From Cylicocyclus nassatus (Eukaryota; Nematoda; Chromadorea; Rhabditida; Strongylidae): a stretch of 64,000 bases of DNA. The notes beneath the pieces were generated by a model. It worked only from the letters and a program-made list of their open reading frames with translations, made no database searches and had not been told where the DNA came from. The stretch is taken from assembly GCA_958299035.1 (NCBI GenBank), contig CATQJL010000001.1, positions 3,162,001-3,226,000 on the forward strand. The letters are read 5' to 3'. Made by a program: the position numbers and the translations under genes. This document shows, piece after piece, positions 1-8,800 of this stretch (its first letter is position 1; every line of letters starts with the position of its first letter).

Positions 1-134
1 GTCAGAATTTGGTAGAACAGCAGCTGGGCTTATAGCTTGCTTAATAACCAACGCAGTGGCAAAATTTGAGTGCGCCATGTTAAGTGAGAGGGAAGTTATG
101 AGACCAGTTGCAAAACTTACGATTAGTTTCCAAC
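1..134. other. Left edge, no recognisable feature
   Basis: On the minus strand this stretch lies just downstream of the readable RT remnant (135-828), but neither strand gives recognisable RT motifs here. It may be the decayed continuation of that RT. I see nothing else. Confidence 0.3.
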
Positions 135-828
135 CTAATATATTACATCTTCAACTTGATAATAATTGCCTTGTGTAATGTCTGAAGTAGCATATGAGAC
201 TTTGTTGCCGTACACTTTTATATATTTATAACCTCTCATACATGGGCTTATAATCTTTTTAAGGTTCGTTCTCAAGACATCATGTATGTGGCAAGTTGGT
301 AAAGAGACTGGAGAAATCTGCTGAATACATTTCAAGGCTGCCATGAGCTGTCGTCAGTTCCCTCAGTACCTGACTACTATTTTCTATAGCCCAAAAATGT
401 TTTATTCTTGTTCTTTGCCAAATTACTTTGCAGTAATTGTAAAAATGCCTTCTTATATGGGCAAGTATCAGTTGTAGTGTCTTAGCCAGAGGTTTCAACG
501 TACTTCTTTTAGCACCAGTAATGAATCTGAACTTAATCGGTGTTTTGTGCATTTTTGTGCCGTAAATTTTAGGAATTACACTACATTCGTCTACAAACTG
601 TTAAGAATCCTTTTATGCTTCAACAAAACATCGCTTTCACTTAGTTTAGTTGAAATATAAGTATGTCCATTCGAAGCAGACTGCTCCATTTCCTTCTTCA
701 TCATATGTAACTAGAATTTCTTGCACGTGAAACTATAATTTGACGTGGCTTTGTCCACTGGAGTTATGATAAAATGTTTTTGCAACTTTCTCAGAACCTC
801 TGCATCATATTTATCATTTCGTTCTGTT
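135..828 (-). pseudogene. Reverse transcriptase remnant, PLE-like (KxHK / DFSxLxTNxPH type)
   Basis: Read on the minus strand from 828 downward, three overlapping frames keep the order of one RT family. First comes a segment ending in PVDKATSNY. Next is a PKIYGTKMHKTPIKFRFITG block, which corresponds to the PKLHK..RFI motif that precedes RT motif A. Then follows YSADFSSLFTNLPH, the motif A region with its catalytic Asp, and last a KYIKVYGNKVSY block. Stops and frameshifts lie between the blocks, so the gene is dead. It stops abruptly at 828, where the inverted-repeat arm begins, so the arm appears to have joined inside it. The motif style resembles PLE-type RTs, but the subgroup is uncertain and it clearly differs from the three GIY-YIG PLEs in this window. 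The downstream YxDD region is not recognisable. Confidence 0.7.
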
Positions 829-1403
829 CCGGTAACAGTTCCAGCACAGCGCTTAAAATGAGCGCTGTGCTGAAACTGTTCCCGGATTTCGAAATCAGTC
901 TGAACGCAGCCTTAGGTAAGAATTGGCAGCGATGAAATGTGCCGATGAGAAATCGATCGATTGCTGCAGCGAGGGATCTACAAATTGACCGAACAATAGA
1001 ACTAGGAAATCCTGTAGATCACTTATAATGAGAGAAAGGGCGATAGAAATTTACACAGCGTTTTCCTACAATACTTTTCTTACCATATGCCAAAAATGAT
1101 CCAAAAATGTGATATTATCAGTGATAAATGATAAAATGCTTATATCAGTGATAAGGGTAAATAAAAACTGCCCAATTTTTCGCGATAGTTTTCGATAATG
1201 AGAACTTCATACCAGAACCTCCTATTCGCGATTTACACTGTGATAGAATGTTCACAAAAGCCTTAACATCGAAAATAACAAGGTATCACCATATGTCTAC
1301 CGTGTCACTATGAATTACGGACATATTGTATACAGAAGATTCGTCTCATTATGCTGAAGTCAAATCTTCACACAAATTACAAATAAAGCTGTTTAAAAAG
1401 AAG

Positions 1404-1531
1404 TTATAGCTAAATCCCGCTTATCCCGGAAATCCCGCGAATCCCGCAAATCCCGTGAAGTCGCGAATCCCGTGAATCCCGACAATCCCGACAATCCCGC
1501 GAATCCCAACAATCCCGCAATTTTGGACAAA
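1404..1531. repeat. Degenerate AATCCCGCG short tandem array in foldback terminus
   Basis: About a dozen imperfect 9-12 bp units of the form AATCCCGCG/AATCCCGAC lie just inside the foldback transposon end. The same array, on the appropriate strand, occurs at about 17490-17612, 24010-24115 and 60395-60502. Subterminal tandem arrays are typical of foldback-type elements. Confidence 0.7.
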
Positions 1532-2649
1532 TTCTACCGCTGCAACTGTATTACTACCGCTACCGGGAAAGCGTTGGAGGGTCCCGCGCCGTCTAGCGGA
1601 GAATACTCGTCCGTGTTAAGGGAGCGAAAGGAGGAAGGGGAGCGGCGCTTGGGCCCCCTGGCTTGCAGAGTTCACATTTTCGGCGTGGAGTTGCTGTTTT
1701 GGTTCTCTTGGAAGGGTTTCCCATCCAGTGTCAAAATCTGAGGTAGGTCAATCTGCCGAGCCGCTGCCTTTGAACTATGTAGCGAAAAATGCATCGCCGA
1801 ATTGTTCGGGTCACAGTTTTGATTGGCCTAAGAGGTTTTCAACGTCCTGAACACCAAAATGGTACCTTACCAAAAAATTAAATTGACTCAGAATGTTTTT
1901 TTTGCTTTTTTGTTATATTAGATTTTTTTCTTATACTATACGTTTTTTTTCATTTTTTTGTTATACCTCAAAACTCGCTTTTTTCGCTTTTCTATCGCTG
2001 TGTTTTGTAATGTTGATTGAACAAGAGTTACCCTACTAACTTTTGCGTCAAAAAGGATTTCGCGAATTTTCGCGAATTCATAGGGGACTTCGTTTCCAAA
2101 AATGCTCCAAACCAACGTATGCCGTGCCCTGTTTGCCAGTCTTTGTTCATTACGTAGGATTTAGATGCAAACTCTCAAAGTAGTGCCGTGCCACCAAGAA
2201 AAAACATTTTCGAGAATAAAAAACCTAAACAAGCTGCAAACTTGAACACCAAGTCAGTCTAAGCCACCAATTCCAACTGTAAGCCTTGCATTTTTTGCCA
2301 AATTACTGTTTTGAAGTCACTCCTGGCACACCATATTGCCATTTTCTTATGGTCTCAAGAGCCTGATTACTGCATTTTGACACTTTTGCACCGAAATGCT
2401 CCTCATTTTGTGCTTTTAATCGCCAAGTCAGAAGCCCTTGGCTTTTCTTGGTGACCAGTCATGAAGTGCGAGGCTTGCCCTCTTCAAAAATTTGGACAGT
2501 TTGGAACGCGCGCTTCAGAAAGTATCAGAATCAATGCCAACCTATCTGCCGCGGCATGCGTTCCGCAAGAGTTTGAGGGCCAAGGGAGGGTGCTTTGGGA
2601 TATGAGTGTACGTTGTTGTTTTGTAAGCTTTTCACAAACCACATGTTAC

Positions 2650-2653
2650 ATAA
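2650..2653. other. Target-site duplication ATAA (5' side)
   Basis: ATAA precedes the 5' LTR and is repeated at 13668-13671 after the 3' LTR. The uninterrupted copy at 16350-16373, read on the minus strand, has a single ATAA between ACATGTTAC and CCTCGAG, which is the empty site and confirms a 4-bp duplication. Confidence 0.9.
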
Positions 2654-3174
2654 TGTAATGGCAACGTGCAGTAATAACTATTCTATCGCCGGATATCGAG
2701 AAGGTTATCAACATCGTACTTGTATAACGTCAACAACGCGGCAACAACGACAACGACGCTGACACGATGCTGTGCAAACTGGTGCCAGGCACAATTGTTT
2801 CATATTTGTAAATGATACCGCGATATTAATTGTGCATAATGTCTTTGATCGAGGGAGTTGGAGCTTAATTAATTTTGGGCTCACATAAATACCTTAGCCA
2901 CCAAGCAGTGGACGGACGGATGGTTGGCCGACTCATTTTTTTTTCCTGAATTTCATTTCTTCTATGAGATTTCTTCTCTCCCTCTATAGCTGTTCCTTTT
3001 CTAATGCATCTTGTAGGTTAGATTTCTTGTAGTCGTCTTGTAGGTTGTAGACCTCTGCTTGTCTAATAAATCTTTAGTATTAATCTCTAGTAGTTAGGCC
3101 CCTCTAGCCGCATAGTTAACCCCGGGGCCAATCCTATCGAACTCGCGAGCGACAAATACACCTCCGGGGTTACA
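2654..3174 (+). repeat. 5' LTR (521 bp)
   Basis: It starts TGTAATGGCAACG and ends CCGGGGTTACA, matching 13147-13667 base for base as far as I can read, including a run of nine T. A TATA-like CATAAATA lies at about 2884-2891 and an AATAAA polyadenylation signal at 3065-3070. This suggests U3 from 2654 to about 2915, with R and U5 after that. Confidence 0.95.
3065..3070 (+). promoter_or_regulatory. AATAAA poly(A) signal in LTR
   Basis: A canonical AATAAA lies in CTAATAAATC. The same motif at 13558-13563 in the 3' LTR would end the genomic transcript. Confidence 0.6.
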
Positions 3175-3192
3175 TGGAGGTTCCGGCGAGAT
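3175..3192 (+). promoter_or_regulatory. Primer-binding site, probably tRNA-Gln
   Basis: The 18 bases directly after the LTR begin with TGG. Their reverse complement, ATCTCGCCGGAACCTCCA, has CCA at the end, U at position 73, a seven-base acceptor strand and C61 in the right place. Eukaryotic tRNA-Gln characteristically ends GGAACCU before CCA, so tRNA-Gln is the inferred primer. The match to this organism's own tRNA was not checked. Confidence 0.7.
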
Positions 3193-3729
3193 GGCTTCGT
3201 CCCCTTCCTTCTTCCCCCCCCCCCCTCCCCCCTCCCTTTACCCACTTCTTCTTCTTTAATTAATATCTCAGCATTTTTTTGTCAGCACCCCTCCTTTTCC
3301 CGCGAGTAATAAACAGTAGTTACAGTAGATAAGAAAAGCGCTATAGCATTGCTGACGTCTCCCATTTTTTCTACAGGGGTAAAGAATAAAACCCGATCGG
3401 GCAGCGCGTCCGCTCGCGGACATAAATTGTTTCAATAATAAGGTCGCGCTGTAATTCAATTTTGTAAGAGAATCCCGCTGTCATTAGTATAAATTCTATC
3501 TCGTGATCCCTTTCCCCCCCCCCCCCCCCTCGAAGCCATCATGCCGGAATCCGCGGTTTATCTGTTAGTAGTTAGTACTCGGTCGTCCAACCCCACCCCA
3601 TTTGTAAGCCTTGCATCCACGATATTGTAAACACTTCATCTCAACTCAGCATTCATGTTTTGTCCTATTCTCACATATATCACCCTTTCAATATTTCGTA
3701 AATTATCCAAAAAAAAATCCATTCTTTAG
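3193..3729 (+). other. Untranslated leader of LTR element with poly-C tracts
   Basis: This C/T-rich stretch between the primer-binding site and ORF1 has two long poly-C runs (about 3215-3235 and 3512-3528). No convincing coding frame is present. It ends in ATTCTTTAG directly before the ORF1 ATG, a good trans- or cis-splice acceptor. Confidence 0.7.
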
Positions 3730-4437
3730 ATGCCATCCGCAACAGAATCAACTCCTAGCTCTAGTCCAATAATATGGGAAGACTTAACAGTAAACGGATC
3801 ATCTGAAGTATTGCGAAGTCCAATAATGAGCAGCTCAACATCGTCGCGCTCTCCAAGCCCAGTACCGTGGCGCTCGCCACTACGGCCTATTTCCAATCTT
3901 AGTATGCTTCCCATAAATAGGCGAGTAAGACGTGTCAGAAGAAGAAGAACATCGCGAGATCATTTTGGCAACGCCTTAATGCAACCTTCTAGGGTTGAAA
4001 CCATCTACTGGAGCTGTCTCAGACCTATAATAACTCGTCGAGGGTCCGATCTGATAAGGGTATATCATTCTGTCGAAAATTTTCACAGTTCAGTACGACC
4101 ACACCCAAGAGACTTACCGCCTATCGATCCATCAACGCGGTGCACTATCTGTCGTACGACAGAACACCTTTTACACCAGTGCCAGAGCCTACAACCATTA
4201 TGGCTTAAATTCACCCACATTATTTACTACCAGTTTTGTCACAGATGTGCGCAAGTTCATAGAGAGTTCTCATACGAAAACTGTCCAACGCCTCTGCGTT
4301 GTAATATCTGTCAGCTAGTAGATCACCCTGCGGTATTATGTACTTCAAGATCATACGTCATTATACCGGTCGACGACGAAAACCAAGAACTCAACAACGC
4401 GCCAAGATCACTTACACCTTCTAATGATGCCTTTTGA
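3730..4437 (+). CDS. ORF1: zinc-knuckle (CCHC-like) protein of the LTR element
   Basis: This 235-residue frame is predicted to be a nucleocapsid-like or RNA-binding accessory protein. Residues 1-60 are Ser/Pro-rich, and residues 66-75 form a basic RRVRRVRRRR patch. The C-terminal half holds three Cys/His clusters: CTICRTTEHLLHQC and CNICQLVDHPAVLC both fit C-x2-C-x4-H-x4-C exactly, and between them CHRCAQVHREFSYENC is a looser C-x2-C-x3-H-x7-C. That is the retroviral nucleocapsid zinc-knuckle pattern. The gag part of ORF2 has no zinc knuckles, only an RG-rich stretch, so ORF1 may supply the nucleic-acid-binding function in trans. The ATG follows ATTCTTTAG immediately, so a leader could be spliced on at this point. 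ORF1 is in a different frame from ORF2, with about 260-330 nt between them. Its function is inferred from motifs only. Confidence 0.75.
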   Translation: MPSATESTPSSSPIIWEDLTVNGSSEVLRSPIMSSSTSSRSPSPVPWRSPLRPISNLSMLPINRRVRRVRRRRTSRDHFGNALMQPSRVETIYWSCLRPIITRRGSDLIRVYHSVENFHSSVRPHPRDLPPIDPSTRCTICRTTEHLLHQCQSLQPLWLKFTHIIYYQFCHRCAQVHREFSYENCPTPLRCNICQLVDHPAVLCTSRSYVIIPVDDENQELNNAPRSLTPSNDAF

Positions 4438-4916
4438 ACAGTATTTGGTGACTCATCCTTCTGTGGGCGTGATATATGTGGCATAGGAATAACATGTTTA
4501 TTTGTTTTCACCTTGACGACCATAGCTACCTGTGAATTGTAGTAAAATTTTGTAATCTCCTCAGTGTAGACAAGGAAATATATATAGACAAGGGCTAATC
4601 CACTTATGGAAGGTCGTCAACGTGATTCCTTTATGTCATATCACGTTCCTTTGATAATCTCGTTAAATGTTCCGTAATTCACAAGATTCTCTAATCCTAT
4701 CTACAGCTGGCTCCACCGCAACGAATAACAACAAGAAAATCTCTTACATCAAGATTATCGTCTTCGCGGTTGATAAGAAAAGACGAAGGAAGGAGGAAAA
4801 CGCTTTCAGAAGAATTCCAAGAAATAGTGAGAAACGCGGCCAACGCAGTAAGAAACGAAAACAAGTCATTCCACTTTAAGAGCGAACATAAGCCACCCAA
4901 ATCCAAGACTGTACTC
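4438..4916 (+). other. ORF1-ORF2 junction with possible splice acceptor
   Basis: ORF1 ends at 4437. The ORF2 frame is open from 4695 but has no ATG until 4917. TATCTACAG at about 4698-4706 is a reasonable 3' splice site that would enter the open ORF2 frame, so ORF2 could be reached by splicing instead of by internal initiation. Otherwise nothing is visible here. Confidence 0.4.
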
Positions 4917-5850
4917 ATGTCTGTAGAAGATAATCCTATCTATAGATCTTTTAAGATTCTCAACGAGCGCGTAGAGAAGTTCTCTGGGGCTACTGATAGA
5001 ACATTCGAAGAGTTCCTAGAGGAATATAGAGATATAGTCAGTCGCTTCAAGATTACGCATGCAGTTGCAAAGAGCTTGCTCCCTATGTTCCTGACCGGGT
5101 CAGCGAAAATCAAGTATAACAGCATAGATAATATAAACGACCTCACTTGGGAACAACTGGTAACAGAGCTAGCAACTAGATGTAAAAATGAAGCACTTTT
5201 GAGCAACGTTCGGGATGAGCTTCATGGGCTCACCCAGGGGAAAGACACAGTCGGTGATTTTGCTCGTAAAGTAATGGCTAAAACAAAGCTTGCATACCAA
5301 GGGCAAGATAGAGGACTAGTTACGCAACTCGCAATAGACTTCTTTATTAAGGGTCTTCGACCAGACATTAGGAAGGCCATTCGCCGCTTGCCTAAGCATG
5401 AAGAGTTTGAAGACGTGGTAACTAGCGCCGAAAAGGAAGCGCGCATACTAGAACAAGAAAGACGGGAAGATCAAGAAGTACTCAGATCTATAAACTCCTT
5501 GATAACTGACGATAAGATAGATAAGCTGCAAACTCAACTAAACAACTTGACCCTGGGTACCAACTCTAGTTGGAATAAAAGGGCTAACTGGGGACCGCCT
5601 AATAATATCCCAAGAGGCCGAGGTCGGGGTAACCGGCGTGCAGGTTTCGAAAGATCACCAAATTTTGGGAATCGAGGAGGATTTAGTAGAGGTTTCTTTA
5701 GACCTAGGGGATCAGGACCTTTCTTGCCTCCAAGAAACTACCCTTCATTTCCCCCAAACTTTTATTACCCTCAATCGTATCCCTTACGACCACCGTACTA
5801 CCCTGCTAATCAGCCTAGAGCCTCGGCTAGACCAAGGAGACTGCCAATCG
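4917..5850 (+). other. Gag region of ORF2 (capsid-like plus RG-rich tail)
   Basis: Residues about 20-185 have the pattern of retrotransposon gag capsid proteins: a helix-rich stretch with FEEFLEEYRDI, then WEQLVTELATRC, then DTVGDFARKV and FIKGLRPDIRKAI. A highly charged helix (EQERREDQE) follows. Residues about 232-268 are rich in RGRG/GGFSRG repeats, followed by a Pro/Tyr-rich segment (PPNFYYPQSYPLRPPYYP). There is no CCHC knuckle. It would form the particle shell, with RNA binding through the RG tract or through ORF1. The family assignment rests on motif style. Confidence 0.75.
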
Positions 5851-8800
5851 CGCCAACTACTAATCTCTTTTGTTTAGCCTGCATTTTCGTCATCCTTACT
5901 CCATCTGTAACAGGTGATTTCCAGGTTTGTGGAACATCACAATTCGCACAGGTATTGTCATTACCTAAACCTGTGGCTTGTCACGTATCTGCTGAAGAGC
6001 CAATGATACGTACGAAGGTTCAAGTTTTCAATACCAAAAATGATCCGTTACAAGTGACAGGTGTCAAGTGTTTCAAAGACGTTATCAAAATTTCAGTATA
6101 TAACATCCTCTACATCCGAATTTCATACTCCGTTATCGAACGACTACGACTTCCCGTTTCTGCCGAAGATTGCCGGTTAGCCAAAGTAACGTACATGATT
6201 CGAGGGCATATTTTGCATCAGGTCACAGAAGGACTCTATATGACTTCCGAAATTGAGGATATCAACGCTTCTTTGCCACTTTTGGGTTCAGCCACCCATT
6301 TGCGTAGCCTGTACTCTATGGAAATTGGAGAGATAGCGTCGTTTGATGGCCGATCAGTAGTCAGTTTCTTAGGCGATTTGAGGAATTGTTCTATCAAGGA
6401 TGGGAAATGCCTTACTCCAGATGCAGTCGTGATATGGGAGCCAATACAGACTCCTCCCTTTTGTAAACTTGAACTTATAGGCATATATGACGGACTCGTA
6501 ACTAGCTCTTACGTGGTCATTCTTGAGAACGAATTAACCTTTGAGTTTCACAATAACTTTTATGCTCAAGCAAACCTCGTAAGACACTGCAGTATTCAAA
6601 GTGTTTTTCTGACCAGTTCCAATCAACTTTTAGCATTTCCCCAGATTCCACCTGGTTTATCTGTGCAGGACTTTCTAGCGAGTTCACGTCGACGATCGAA
6701 GCGGGGTTTGCGGAAATGGATAGACGCCGAGGGACATATCTCTTCGTACGAGCTGATCTCCAAAGAAGTTGTACCATTGATCGCTAGACTCTACTTCATA
6801 AGAGAATTGCAACAAGTACCACCATTCCATGTTACACCCATTTCAGAGCCGATCCTCCTACAAGAGATTAAGCGATGGAATATTTCCAACACAGATTTTC
6901 AGCGAAGGATTCAGCTTTACGCTGAAGAGGCGCCGCACATCAGCGCCCTACGTACAGTCAGATACGGAGAATACAGGAAGAAGCAATTGGATTTATTCAA
7001 GAGAATCCGTCGGAGTAGAGCTCTAACCTACGCCCAATTCCAAATCCGCCAAGATCTTGAGCGCGGTATTTCTGACGTATTTGACGAATACTTAAATGAG
7101 GAATTTGGCCGACTAGATCTGCAATTCGATCCCAGGAGGGCTCAGAATGCTACGGTTCCATACTTCGAAGAATCCCGTCTAGCTCTCATTTCGGTCGATG
7201 CAACACCATTCTATGCCTTTCAGTTACCACGGACGACTTCGCGACGAATCGATGCACCTCTGAAAGCAGTGCCAGTAACAACACCGTCACCTCCGTTGTT
7301 TCGCCAGACAACAGCAAATTCGATGCTATCTACCACATCGACTACACAACCTAAGCCTAAGCCAACCCGCACCAGACTGCACCCTTTGCCTGCAGACGAT
7401 ACCACGCCGTTACCAAGATATCGGGCTTCCCGCACCAGATTCCACCCTTTGCCTGCAGAGGATACCACGCCGTCACCCAGATATCGGCCTTCTCGAAATA
7501 GCCCTCAGACCACCTCAAATGATGATCTCTCCGCGCGAATTGATTTCAACAACATCTGCGCAAGACAGTACCAAGAAATACGACAGCTTCGTGCATTCCG
7601 ATTGGTTGACCCCACATGGATGGTACGAATGCTGTTGGACCGCGATGATGTCGCCGCAACTGTCGAGAATGACGAGCTTTACGTTTCAAAATGTAAACCA
7701 ATAACATCATTCGAGATCATAGAAAGCCATGAAGTGAACGGCACTTGTTACACTTCGACTCCCGTGTTAATAGAAGGCGGTGAGTTATGGTTTTCCGTCC
7801 CCGGAACCAAGGATCTCGTCCAAGAATCCTCAACAACTCCCTGTCCTTTCATGGGTAACGTCAAAACTAATAATGTCCAACATTTGTTATCCCCGATGAT
7901 GATGATTAATCAGAAAGCTAGACCATTTTTGTTCGGCCCTCCTCCTATGTTCATAGAAGATTCACGTCGCTTTACACAAGATTATCTGCGCTATAAAAGG
8001 GGTCTTTTGGAAGATGCGCTTTCACATGCGCAAGAGGCAGGTAGAAAGGTCGGCCGCGGCCTCCGTTCTATCTACGAGGCTACCACTGCCAAATTATCGG
8101 AAGGGGTTAATGCTATAAAATGGTCTGTCCTTTATTTCCTTCTATGGATTCTGATCCCCTTGATTATTATCGGAATCTTAGTGCTCGCCTGTTGCTTGTA
8201 CATAAAACTGTATATGGTGAGGAGAACGGCAGGCACTGCGGCAACGGCAATGATTGAGTTAGCCTCCTCCTTTTCAGGAAAGAAGACCACAACCAAAGAA
8301 AAGAAGAAAGGCAAAAGATCCAAACACGAAATAAACACTGTATTAGTACAAGAAGAAGCCTCCCCAACGGAGGAACTTCTGTTCGTGCCACGGATATACT
8401 CTATCGACTATCGAAATACCAAACACTATCGACTACCTTATATAGAGATCCAACTTCGACATTGTAGACGCCCTCCAAACGAGCCTTTTCGGCCCCTAGT
8501 AGCTCTTATAGATAGCGGAGCATCAGTTTCTTATGGACGCAAATCGGAACTACTGAAGAGAGGCGCTAATGTGCACAAGAAAAATGTGTCAAAAATTGTC
8601 GCGAGAGCAGCCAACGGTACAGACGTCCCATTGATAGGCCCTTTCTGCTTCACGGTAACTATCGCGCACGGGTATGAAATTTTGCATGGCTTATACGCCG
8701 CAGAAGACCATGATTGCCCCGCGCCTATCTTATTAGGGTCGGATTTCATCTCTAGGCTTAATCAATCTGGCCATGCGCTCACCATCGATCTACACAACAG

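Larger units (their letters stand above)
828..2653. repeat. Outer left arm of giant inverted repeat
   Basis: This is the near-identical reverse complement of 16364-18188. From left to right it holds a truncated TAA-flanked MITE (828-911), the terminal part of a foldback transposon (915-1548, ending ...CCGCTGCAACTG next to a TA), and a repeat segment (1551-2649) that also occurs at 16367-17465 and, diverged, at 28441-28965. The arm breaks inside the MITE at 828 and abuts an RT relic. It contains no convincing gene; short reading frames such as 1472-1741 and 2461-2658 recur wherever the repeat recurs and look non-coding. Confidence 0.85.

Noticed and set aside
1404..1531. CRISPR-like regular array of short repeats
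   Set aside because: Units are 9-12 bp, contiguous and degenerate with no spacers; the context is eukaryotic transposon ends.
1472..1741. 89-codon frame repeated at 17275-17544
   Set aside because: Its duplication only reflects the palindrome arms; the N-terminal NPDNPDNPANP run is the AATCCCG array and no domain follows.
4770..4772. TTG at 4770 as ORF2 start
   Set aside because: Eukaryotic initiation at TTG is unlikely here; the frame is already open from 4695 and the first ATG is 4917, or entry is by splicing at 4706.
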